A stretch of DNA of 59,404 bases from an uncultured Nitrospira sp. GTDB lineage: Bacteria; Nitrospirota; Nitrospiria; Nitrospirales; UBA8639. The translations under genes and the position numbers were made by a program. The stretch covers positions 1-59,404 of the forward strand of contig CABVRQ010000017.1 of assembly GCA_902500695.1 (NCBI GenBank), read 5' to 3'. Below the pieces are notes generated by a model that was given only the letters and a program-made list of their open reading frames with translations, searched no databases and was not told the origin of the DNA. Of this stretch, positions 1-8,400 are shown one piece after another. The stretch's first letter is position 1, and each line of letters starts with the position of its first letter.

Positions 1-258
1 GCTGGGAAAGATAATGATGGCCGCAATCAATATTCCGACTATCCAAATGCCGATGTACACAAGTTTCCTGAATAGTTCCAAAAGAGATTTCCGTATGCCA
101 AATTGAGAAAACAGTCGGGTCAAGCCCGTTTCCAGAGCCTTGGTGCTCAACCAGGTCAACGCAAGGATGACGATGGCTGAAATCACATTCGGAAGGTGGG
201 CCAATGCCTGGCTTCCCATTTCCCGAAGACTGTTCAATATAATGCTGAGTGGTTCCAT
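1..258 (-). CDS. MscS-like mechanosensitive channel, N-terminal part (runs off the window)
   Basis: The reverse strand reads as an open frame of 86 codons from an ATG at 258 to the window edge. It starts MEPLSIILNSLREMGSQALA, then has two hydrophobic segments (about residues 18-36 and 62-86) separated by a short amphipathic stretch with LETGLTRLFSQFGIRKSLLE. This is the usual N-terminal arrangement of small-conductance mechanosensitive (MscS) family proteins, inner-membrane channels that release solutes on osmotic downshift. The diagnostic pore helix and beta domain lie outside the window, so the family call rests on the N-terminal pattern only. No strong ribosome binding site was seen upstream. 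Confidence 0.55.
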   Translation of the reverse strand, partial: MEPLSIILNSLREMGSQALAHLPNVISAIVILALTWLSTKALETGLTRLFSQFGIRKSLLELFRKLVYIGIWIVGILIAAIIIFPS

Positions 259-786
259 GTGATATCCGGCAAACGTTGGCCCCAAGGCCGGCGAACTGGA
301 TGGATTTTGCTGTCAACTCCTGTCAAATTCCCCAATCTCAAATAGGGAAAAGCTCCCTGCCTAATCACATAATCCTGCCTGAACCAGGATGGGAGGACAA
401 TCCTTGACCGATCACCACCCGAATGAGAATGGCTGGTCACTGAAACTCAAACTGAAGCAACCAGATAACCACTCCCGGAATAGCCAATTCCTGAATGGCG
501 ACACCTTTTCATAGATGAGGTGTTCTTTGAATTGGTGCATTGTTTGGTGAGAAGATGGCACGGCCATTCTTCCGCGTTGCGATACGGAACGCTCATCACA
601 ATCCTTGGTATTCATCTGTAACAAAGTTAATAATGATCCCCTATGGATAAACCTCCTGGTAAGACTTCCAACTTGTCTATTTTAATGGGCGACGTTCAGA
701 GACATGATGTAGACTCAGAATGAACAAGACCATGAAAGGAATTTCATCGTATGTGGAAAAGGCGTTTGGGATTATAAGGAGAGAAG
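259..786. other. Intergenic stretch without a supportable gene
   Basis: Several short open frames exist on the minus strand, but they have no ribosome binding site and no recognisable protein pattern. The region separates the divergently oriented channel gene and the proline-rich ORF, so it should hold promoters for both. No clear promoter was identified by eye. Confidence 0.4.
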
Positions 787-790
787 ATGT

Positions 791-1174
791 ATGAGAATGG
801 TCGGACATCATGGGAATAGAGCGGCATGGGCGACGGTGTGTTCTTCCAAAGAAAACCCCCCTGTCACGCCAGCTCCGGAACCGGAAAAGAAACACCCCCC
901 GATCGGCCCTCCAAAACGGGATCCTCAGCCGGAACCGATTAAGGATCCGCTGTTCCCTCCTTCGCCGGGAACCGGTCCTGACGAGGAACCTGCACCAATT
1001 GGGGATCCCCCTGATAAGTCGGATCATCCCATTCGTATGGGTTTCATGGCGATAGCCTGTCCTGTTGAATGGCCCGCGGATTATCCTCCCTACAAAGACA
1101 GAGTTTTATTCAATACACACAGTCATTCCAGGATCCGTGACCCTCATGACTCACTTGAAAGGATTTCTCTATGA
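791..1174 (+). CDS. Small proline-rich hypothetical protein
   Basis: A 127-residue frame that starts at an ATG 6-7 bases after a good AAGGAGAG ribosome binding site (777-784). Residues about 24-80 are dominated by Pro, Glu, Asp and Lys (for example PPVTPAPEPEKKHPPIGPP), which suggests an unstructured spacer or an envelope-associated protein. There is no clear signal peptide and no family was recognised. The last 40 residues have ordinary composition. The gene is followed by a DUF1328 protein whose start lies three bases before this stop. The ribosome binding site supports expression, but low complexity makes the coding call uncertain. Confidence 0.4.
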   Translation: MRMVGHHGNRAAWATVCSSKENPPVTPAPEPEKKHPPIGPPKRDPQPEPIKDPLFPPSPGTGPDEEPAPIGDPPDKSDHPIRMGFMAIACPVEWPADYPPYKDRVLFNTHSHSRIRDPHDSLERISL

Positions 1175-1350
1175 CTATATTGAAATGGGCGGCCATTTTT
1201 TTTGTTATTGCGCTCATCGCTGGCGGATTTGGGTTTTCAGGAATTGCTGAGGGTGCTGCAGGAATTGCTCAGGTATTATTCTACATTTTTCTCGCAATTT
1301 GCATTGTCATGGTGCTCATCGGAGTCTTTGTGGCTAAAAAAATTACATGA
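1171..1350 (+). CDS. DUF1328 family small membrane protein
   Basis: A 59-residue protein starting MTILKWAAIFFVIALIAGGF. It has two hydrophobic helices linked by a Gly/Ala-rich turn (GFSGIAEGAAGIAQ), the hallmark of the DUF1328 (YtjA-like) family. These small inner-membrane proteins have no established function and often occur with BON-domain and other general-stress genes, as here. An AAAGGA ribosome binding site precedes the ATG by about eight bases. The length is typical for the family. The start overlaps the end of the proline-rich ORF by four bases, which would fit translational coupling if that ORF is real. Confidence 0.8.
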   Translation: MTILKWAAIFFVIALIAGGFGFSGIAEGAAGIAQVLFYIFLAICIVMVLIGVFVAKKIT

Positions 1351-1466
1351 ACCCGTATGGCCTTCAGTGGTCTTAAAGAGAATATGGTTTTCATCGCCTT
1401 CATTAACCCTTCCGGCAGAATGGAGGCAAGGCCTCGAAGAAATCGGGTCATGAGAAAGAGAATGTT

Positions 1467-1763
1467 ATGACCAATCACGAAAAAGCAAAATTGATTGCGC
1501 CCTGGGTTAATCCTGCCGAACGGATTACGGTGGATTTTAAAGATGTGACAGGGTTGAATGCGGAAGTGTTCGGGTGCACGGAAAACGTGGTCTATTTATT
1601 ATTCCAAGAAACCTTCCCACATATGAAAGAACAAATCACCATTCCGTTGGCAGAGGTGCGGGTGGATAAGGACCATGAGCACTATACACGGGACCCCGAT
1701 GCACCTGTTCTTCAGTGGCGATTGCGGTTGAGTGTGGATCAAAATCGTCCGGAAGGATTGTAG
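1467..1763 (+). CDS. Hypothetical protein, 98 residues
   Basis: An open frame encoding a charged, soluble protein beginning MTNHEKAKLIAPWVNPAERI and ending in LRLSVDQNRPEGL. The AGAAAGAGA stretch upstream could serve as a weak ribosome binding site. The amino-acid composition is balanced and looks like a real folded protein, probably mostly beta strand, with Trp and His near the C terminus. No family was recognised. It lies between a DUF1328 gene and a BON-domain gene on the same strand, so a stress or envelope role is possible but only from context. Confidence 0.55.
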   Translation: MTNHEKAKLIAPWVNPAERITVDFKDVTGLNAEVFGCTENVVYLLFQETFPHMKEQITIPLAEVRVDKDHEHYTRDPDAPVLQWRLRLSVDQNRPEGL

Positions 1764-1974
1764 AATGTTGCAAGCCAAGGCAGGTGCGATCATCACAATT
1801 CTGAGCCATTGCATCTGTCGAGTGAAAAGGGAAATGCCAATTCTTTTCTGACACTTCCGGGATTAGACGAGTTAGATATTTTCAGTCGATAACTTGTCTA
1901 TTCACAGTCCGAAGGATGGCAAGGTAACCTGGGACATGAAACATGACATTCACTTCATTTGTAAGGAGACCATT

Positions 1975-2544
1975 ATGCATGAACCATCCCGTAAAGTTAT
2001 TACAATTGGACCTGCGGTGATAATTTTGTGTCTGGGCCTACCATTTGTGTCGCAGGCCGGATCTTCCTATGATTCCACGGATTATCGAACCCGATATGAT
2101 ACGCCACAACGAGAATCAGCCGATTATCGAAACCGTTACAATACGCCGCGCCGAGAATCGGCCGATTCTCGTTCGGGGAAGAACGATGTCCCTATTGATC
2201 GTTATTCGGATGATCGAAGTTATTACACGGACCAATATGGAGATAGGGATACGATGCGAACCCAAGAGAATCTCAAACGAAACCGATCGGACGATAACTG
2301 GATTGATGACGGTGTCGACGGACGTCGGGCAGGGATGAGTGATAGGGAGTTGGAAAAGGCCGTGCGCGATGAACTATCCTGGAGTCCCTTTGTCGATGAA
2401 GATCCTATTCGAGTCAATGTTCGGCAAGGAGTAGTCACGTTGCAAGGGACGGTTGAGGATCCGTCTGAAATGGCGGCTGCAGTCGATAATGCCTATGAGG
2501 CCGGCGCCAGGCGGGTCGTTAGTCGATTGAGAATACAAAATTAA
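1975..2544 (+). CDS. Secreted BON-domain protein
   Basis: A 189-residue protein. The ATG at 1975 was chosen because AAGGAG precedes it and because it opens directly into a signal peptide (basic start, then VITIGPAVIILCLGLPFVSQA, cleavage near AQA/QAG). The mature N-terminal part has a tandem motif, DYRTRYDTPQRESADYRNRY, followed by a charged Asp/Arg-rich linker. The C-terminal 70 residues form one BON domain (LEKAVRDELSWSPFVDEDPI, then VNVRQGVVTLQGTVEDPSE). BON domains are thought to bind lipid or envelope components, and the E. coli periplasmic protein OsmY is the model. A periplasmic, stress-related role is likely. The same fold is used six times in the protein at 9789-11267. Confidence 0.8.
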   Translation: MHEPSRKVITIGPAVIILCLGLPFVSQAGSSYDSTDYRTRYDTPQRESADYRNRYNTPRRESADSRSGKNDVPIDRYSDDRSYYTDQYGDRDTMRTQENLKRNRSDDNWIDDGVDGRRAGMSDRELEKAVRDELSWSPFVDEDPIRVNVRQGVVTLQGTVEDPSEMAAAVDNAYEAGARRVVSRLRIQN

Positions 2545-2580
2545 TCTTCGGGACCAACTTTAAGTAGAAAGGGATACACC

Positions 2581-2661
2581 ATGCCAATATTATTGTGGCT
2601 GTTAGGAGTTCCAGTCAGTCTCATACTTGTATTATGGTTGTTCGGGGTCCTTTCTTTTTAA
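2581..2661 (+). CDS. 26-residue single-span membrane peptide
   Basis: A very short frame reading MPILLWLLGVPVSLILVLWL plus FGVLSF. It is one hydrophobic helix with a central Gly-Val-Pro, preceded by an AGAAAGGG ribosome binding site. It follows the BON gene by 36 bases and probably shares its transcript. Similar tiny Leu/Trp-rich peptides with a G-[VI]-P turn occur near stress genes in other bacteria, but no function is known to me. It is easily missed by gene callers because of its length. Confidence 0.55.
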   Translation: MPILLWLLGVPVSLILVLWLFGVLSF

Positions 2662-2781
2662 GAATCTGTTTCGTAGAACAGGATTTTCTTATAAGGGATT
2701 GTGCAACCATATGAGTACCGTAGGGTTGGAGGCGAACATCCCTCCTGTACACCCTACCGGGTAAGCTTTTGTTGGACACTT

Positions 2782-2828
2782 AAACGGGCCTGGGGCATTC
2801 CAGTTTGCTGAAATGTCCGGGCCCGTTT
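2782..2828. terminator. Strong inverted repeat, candidate transcription terminator
   Basis: The arms AAACGGGCCTGGGGCATT (2782-2799) and AATGTCCGGGCCCGTTT (2812-2828) pair almost throughout, with a G-U wobble and a short loop. The stem is GC-rich and ends in a T-rich stretch on the plus strand. It lies downstream of the BON and small-peptide genes and would end their transcript. Confidence 0.65.
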
Positions 2829-3050
2829 CTATTCAATGCCTCGCTGCTGGCTCACATGTCATTTCCCTTTCATTCTTTTACACGCCTCATGCATATACCC
2901 AGGCGGGGTTGATAAAGGACAGACTCTTACCGAAATTGAAAACAAATATCCATTGGTTAATGGCTAAGTATCATGTATATGGTAGGGGACATTCTGATTA
3001 AGAAAAATACCTGAATCCCACCTAAGACGAAAAGGGATTGGGAGAAGCCA

Positions 3051-3503
3051 ATGCAAGAGACCTTAGGACATATCAAACATGGTGAGGGACGAAGGGGTCT
3101 GATCTTTTTGCCATTTGCGCTCGGTGCGGTGATTTCAGGGCTGCTCTTCTCTTTTCAAGTTCCGTATTTAGCAGCAAACCGGGGGATAGATGGTGGCCCA
3201 ATTAATTTGGATCAGAAGTACCGGAATGGAAAGCCTCTTTTTCCCGGCTCCTCAGGGACGACTTTTATCTATTCATTTCAACCCTGGGGTGGAGTTCGAT
3301 TTGATAATCCTGACAAGCCTATTCTCATGAAGCGGGATGCCTATATCCGGACCCTGCTTTGGGGATCGAACGATTATTCCTTGTCAAAGGCCGAAACCTT
3401 TACTGTGATGGCAGAATCAGAAATGGGATTGCCGCCGGCCGCCAGTCGCCCGACAGTTCAATTTCTTCGAATACGAAATCCGAGTTGGATTGCGACATTC
3501 TGA
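3051..3503 (+). CDS. Hypothetical protein with one N-terminal membrane segment
   Basis: A 150-residue protein. A GGGAGA ribosome binding site lies about six bases before the ATG. Residues about 17-42 (LIFLPFALGAVISGLLFSF) form a single hydrophobic segment that could be an uncleaved signal anchor. The remainder is a soluble domain with several aromatic residues (FIYSFQPWGGVRFDNPDKP). No family was recognised. It probably sits on the periplasmic side of the inner membrane. The gene is isolated, with about 390 bases upstream that hold only the inverted repeat at 2782-2828. Confidence 0.55.
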   Translation: MQETLGHIKHGEGRRGLIFLPFALGAVISGLLFSFQVPYLAANRGIDGGPINLDQKYRNGKPLFPGSSGTTFIYSFQPWGGVRFDNPDKPILMKRDAYIRTLLWGSNDYSLSKAETFTVMAESEMGLPPAASRPTVQFLRIRNPSWIATF

Positions 3504-3678
3504 TACATAGGGAAAAGGCTCTGAACAATGGGATTGGTTGGCGGCTGACCCTGAGATCGAGGATTCCAACTTGCCAACAAATAGGTCAGTAGGGAGCAGG
3601 TGGACTGCCGTATTTTTTCTAAATGGAAACGCTGGATTGCGGAAATGATTGGCCTTATTTAATAACGGACTGTGGATA

Positions 3679-4071
3679 ATGAGTAAGGTTCTTATTATTG
3701 ACCACGATACCGATTCACGAGAGGCCTTGGAACGCCTTTGTGATCGATATGGAGTAGAGAGTGTGATTGCCGGAAATCTTTCGGATGGTATCCGTCTCTA
3801 TACACAACAATCCGTTGATTGCATCGTTGTGGACTTGTTTCTCGAACAGAAAAGCGGGTTTTCGTTTATTGCTGAAATTACCTCAAACGGAAGCCATCCT
3901 CTGATTATTGCGACATTCTCTGCCGCTCGTGCACCATTGTTCAATATTAGAAGATTTGCCCTTTTGCTGGGAGCGTCCTACGTTTTCGAAAAACCTCTCA
4001 ACCCCAGATTATTTCTTCAAGCATTCAGTGATCTGGGGTCTCCTATTCCCACCGTGCGAAGCAGAGGCTAA
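3679..4071 (+). CDS. Stand-alone response-regulator receiver
   Basis: A 130-residue single receiver domain. The acidic pocket is D8/D10 (VLIIDHDTDS), the phospho-acceptor is D52 (CIVVDLFLEQ), the switch Thr is T79 and the conserved Lys is K105 (YVFEKPLNP), so it should be phosphorylatable. There is no output domain. The ATG at 3679 opens at the first beta strand of the domain. The ribosome binding site is weak. It lies convergent to the HTH-like gene at 4186-5115 and about 1.4 kb upstream of a large hybrid kinase, which may phosphorylate it. That pairing is only inferred from position. Confidence 0.85.
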   Translation: MSKVLIIDHDTDSREALERLCDRYGVESVIAGNLSDGIRLYTQQSVDCIVVDLFLEQKSGFSFIAEITSNGSHPLIIATFSAARAPLFNIRRFALLLGASYVFEKPLNPRLFLQAFSDLGSPIPTVRSRG

Positions 4072-4185
4072 AAGAAGGCTGACAGGTCAGGAAAAATCAC
4101 CTCCCACAAAACTCCTCACACCCATTCGTCATTGGCGATCGCGGCTCCGTTTATAAAAATAAATCAAATCCCTGTTGGAGGAAAT

Positions 4186-5115
4186 TTATGCCATTTGAAG
4201 GTCCCGAGCAAAACGGTGTCTCGTTTTATTCCCGGACGAGCTTTTTAACCCGGGAGTTCGCCAGGAAATCTCTTCTTCCTTTAATGAATGAGGAGAAACA
4301 TGAAAGTTTAAAGTGATGTTGGGATCGAGGAGAAATGAGTCGCCAGTCTGGGTAATAATATTCATGCAGGGAAGGCAGAGAGGTAAATGCCACATCCGGT
4401 AATCAAATCCGTATCCCTCCCGGAACATCTCATGCCATTTCGTATCTCCCAGGCATGGGTAGTATGGAGGATCACTTTTACGATAAAACGGCAGTAATGT
4501 TTCGAGATTGTCCCGGACCTGTTGATGGAATAATTCAGGGTTAGTCTCTTGGTTTTTCATTAAAGATTGGATGTCTTGCGTGGATAATCCAACCTCCTCT
4601 GTAGCTTGGAACCACCCCTTTTGTCGCCATCGGGCAAAGTTTTTATAGATACGTTGCGTTTGGCCTTCCTCTAAACCGAGGAGGAATCCCACTTCGACCG
4701 GTTTCATGCCGTAAAAGTGGTAGAACAAACAGATCAAACCATCCCGACTGAGCACGGCTCGATTGAGCAGGCCATCCAGAAATCTGTACAAGATCGGATT
4801 GGAAGTTGATGACTCCTTGGATTCCTGCGGTTTTCCAAAAAAATCTGATATAAATCCATCCAAAAGTAGGGAAGGCCGGCAGGGGAGTTGCGAAGGACAG
4901 TATTCAATAAACCTTTCAACCAGATCAAAAGAAAGACGCAACAGTAATTTTTCATGTGCCGAATTGTCCGCCCATTGCCCCATATCTTGCAAAATACGCC
5001 GGATATTGCCTGAAGACCGTTCCAGAAAATAAGAAAAGTTTGCCGGAATGAACTGTTTAAATTCTTGGGGAGTATTAATAATCACACCATTAGTTGATGG
5101 AGATAGAGTATTCAA
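4186..5115 (-). CDS. Unknown protein with a possible sigma-region-4-like helix-turn-helix
   Basis: A 309-residue soluble protein. Around residues 122-165 the pattern RDGLICLFYHFYGMKPVEVG followed by FLLGLEEGQTQRIYKNFARW resembles the helix-turn-helix of sigma-70 region 4, with the usual hydrophobic spacing and Gly at the turn. No region 2 motif is visible in the first 120 residues. The C-terminal part contains CLPCMN and is rich in His and Pro. It may be a divergent transcription factor, but this is uncertain. It is transcribed away from the hybrid kinase at 5478 across a 360-base spacer that holds a perfect palindrome. Confidence 0.5.
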   Translation of the reverse strand: MNTLSPSTNGVIINTPQEFKQFIPANFSYFLERSSGNIRRILQDMGQWADNSAHEKLLLRLSFDLVERFIEYCPSQLPCRPSLLLDGFISDFFGKPQESKESSTSNPILYRFLDGLLNRAVLSRDGLICLFYHFYGMKPVEVGFLLGLEEGQTQRIYKNFARWRQKGWFQATEEVGLSTQDIQSLMKNQETNPELFHQQVRDNLETLLPFYRKSDPPYYPCLGDTKWHEMFREGYGFDYRMWHLPLCLPCMNIITQTGDSFLLDPNITLNFHVSPHSLKEEEISWRTPGLKSSSGNKTRHRFARDLQMA

Positions 5116-5187
5116 CGTCGGCCTCCTTGCTTGGGGATAAAGAATGAATTAAACATAAATTTCATTTTTTCAATTCCATGCCATCTG

Positions 5188-5203
5188 TAATTTGTACAAA
5201 TTA
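5188..5203. promoter_or_regulatory. Perfect 16-base palindrome, candidate operator
   Basis: TAATTTGTACAAATTA is its own reverse complement. It lies 73 bases upstream of the start of the HTH-like gene (minus strand) and about 275 bases upstream of the hybrid kinase, in a 360-base divergent spacer with no gene. Perfect AT-rich palindromes of this size often bind dimeric regulators. Which protein binds it is unknown. Confidence 0.4.
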
Positions 5204-5477
5204 ACGAAATGGCTCCCAATTCCGTACTGTTAAAATCCCTTGATTCTCAAGATCCCGACCCTAGGGATGTCCTTGCTCGATCAGTCTTCATGAAGGGTAA
5301 AAAGTTAGATAATCAGAGCAGGAGTTTCCTAAAAGCGGGCGAAACATCCTGATTTGTCAACTGAAAAAGTGAAACCTCTGTGATAGGGTTGAGCCTGCGA
5401 TTCAGGCACATCTGTCAGGAATTCGGTTTTCCCTATTTTTAGTCTGAGGTGCCCTTACAGGTGAAAGGACTTTGTCC

Positions 5478-8400
5478 ATGATGTCATCAAACCAGATGGC
5501 GGAACTCATTCGGAATAGGGATTGGACGGATACGCCTTTGGGTTGCAGGGCCAACTGGCCCTCTCAGCTCAAGACCTCTGTACAAATTATTCTCGATTCG
5601 AGTTATCCCATGTTTGTGTGGTGGGGGGAGGAGCTGATCAACATTTATAATGATGCCTACATTCCCGTATTGGGGAATCGGCATCCGAAGGCATTGGGGG
5701 AATCCGCACCAAAAATTTGGTCTGATGTTTGGGATGTAACTGGTCCGCAAGCGGAAATGGTGTTCCAACAGGGTTGTGCCACATGGAATGAAGAACTGCC
5801 TCTTTTTATGCGCCGATTTGGTTTCTTAGAGGAGACTTTTTTTACCTTTTCCTACAGCCCGATCAAAAATGAAGAAGGAATCGTCCTGGGACTTTTTTGT
5901 GCCTGTACCGAAGAGACAAGCCAGGTATTAAAAGGACGCAGGCTCAATACCCTCAGAGAAATTTCCGTAGTCACCGAACGTGCTCATTCTGTGGAAGAGG
6001 TTTGCCGATTGTCGGCTGCGGTTCACACAGACAATCCCTTTGATATCCCGTTCAGTCTCATCTATTTGTGGGATGGTGAAGAGCGTGCCCTGTCTCTCGC
6101 CGCACAATCAGGTTTTCAGGCGGATTCACTCCTGACTCCACTTCGACTAGCGGTGGATGGGGATATAGTGCATCCCGAGCCGTGGTGGCCACTTTCACTT
6201 TCGCGTAAGTGGGGAGAGACCGTATTTCCGGTTGACGTCTCTCTGGGCCCTCCGGGAGGGGCCTGGCCGGAGCCGTCCCGCCAGGGCATGGTGCTGCCTT
6301 TGGAGTCGTGGGAGACAGAAAAAAAATCCGGCTACCTGATAGTTGGGATCAGTTCGAGGCTGGCGATAAATGACAGGTACCTTGAGTTTCTGAATCTGCT
6401 CGGTCAAGGGATTTCGGGTGCGATCAACCGGGCGCAGGTCCGGACCGAAGAGCGAAAACGAATCGAAGCCTTAGCGGAACTGAACCGGGCGAAAACCGAA
6501 TTTTTCAGCAATGTGAGCCATGAGTTTCGAACGCCGCTGACACTTATTCTCGGCTCAGTGGATGAGGCCATGAATCCCCATACCACTGATATTGCCACGG
6601 CTTTGGCGATGGCCCACCGCAATACTTTCCGTATGTTGAAACTGGTCAATACTCTTTTGGATTTTTCCAGCCTGGAAGCGGGCCGGATGAAGGCTCTGTT
6701 TGAACCGGTGGATTTAAGCGGGTTGACGAGTGACCTGGCCTCGTCCTTTGAGTCGGTGATGAACAAAGCCGGCCTGAAATTTATGGTCACCTGTCCGCCA
6801 TTGTCCCGTCCGGTCTTCGTTGATCGGCACGCGTGGGAGAACATCATTCTGAATTTACTGTCCAATGCCCTCAAGTTCACGATACAGGGACAGGTGTGGG
6901 TGGAAGTCATTCAACAGGCTGAAAACGTGGATGTCCGGGTCGGGGATTCCGGTGTCGGTATGAGCCGGGAGACGCTTTGCCATGTATTTGAGCGGTTTTT
7001 CAGGGCCAAGGAAACCCTGGGGCGAACAGTTGAGGGGACGGGAATCGGTCTGTCCTTAGTGAAAGAGCTGGTGCAGATGCATGGCGGGACAATCCATATA
7101 GACAGTGAACCCGGAAGGGGAAGTGTGGTTACCGTGACGTTGCCGTTCGGCTTTTCTCACCTACCCCCGGAGCAGGTATGCCACACACCGACTGAACAAA
7201 CCGACAAGAGTTTGGTGACGTCTTTTATCCTGGAATCCGATCCATGGGCCGGAGAAACAGATCATGAACGGTTCTATGAAGAAGTTCCCCGGAATGAAGA
7301 CGATTCCCTTCAGAAGACCGATCAGTCACGTCCCATCGTGTTATTGGTAGAAGACAATAAGGATATGCGGGATTATCTGACGCGGTTATTGCGTGCCGAC
7401 TATGAGGTGGTCTCGGTGTGCGACGGGCAGGAAGCCCTGGAGCGGATTCAGATGATCCGTCCCCATCTCATTCTGAGTGATATCAGGATGCCCCGCATAG
7501 ATGGACTTGAGTTATTGACACTGCTTCGGTCCAACCAGCAATGGCAGTCGACACCATTTATCTTCTTATCGGCCAGAGCCGGGCAGGAGGCTGAAGTGGA
7601 GGGGCTTTTGACCTGGGCGGATGATTATCTCGTGAAGCCGTTTTCAACGAGAGAGCTTTTGGCCAGAGTCAAAAAAACATTGAGATTGGCCACGATGCGT
7701 CGTGCAGCGATCGAATATGAATCACGGTTCCAACATCTGGCCCACCACCCCGAAGTCATGACCTGGATCACGGAAGCAGACGGGAATTGTAGTTTTCTCA
7801 GTCAAGCCTGGTATGACCTCACCGGGCAGACAGAGTCCACCGGCCTTGGTGAGGGATGGTTGTCTGCGATTCATCCTCACGATCGTTCCTCCATTCAAGA
7901 GGCGTTTTACGACGCGAACAGAAACAGAAATGCTGTTCGCCTGGAGTACCGCCTTCGGAGTCAAGATGGCGCGTATCATTATGTTCTGGATTCAGCTTCT
8001 CCACGGTTTGATCCGGACGGCCGATATCTGGGATATGTCGGGTTGGTGCTTGATCTGTCCTACCAAAAGGGAATTGAGGAACAGCATCGTGAAAGTGAAG
8101 AGCGTTTTCGTACTCTGGCGAATACGGTTTCCCAATTTGCCTGGATGGCCGACTCAACCGGATGGATCTTTTGGTACAACGCACGCTGGTACGAGTACAC
8201 CGGGACCACCCTCAAGGACATGGAAGGGTGGGGTTGGAAGAGCGTCCATCATCCCGACCATGTTGAACGGGTGGTTGAGAAAGTCAGCCGGTGTTTTCAA
8301 ACCGGTGACATATGGGAAGACACCTTTCCTCTCAAGGGGAAAAATGGAGAATATCGGTGGTTCCTCTCCCGGGCCGTGCCCATTCGGGATCAGAAGGGGG

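Noticed and set aside
677..1027. Arg-rich minus-strand frame of 116 codons
   Set aside because: It is the antisense of the proline-rich ORF; its Arg/Phe-rich composition is the expected shadow of Pro/Glu codons.
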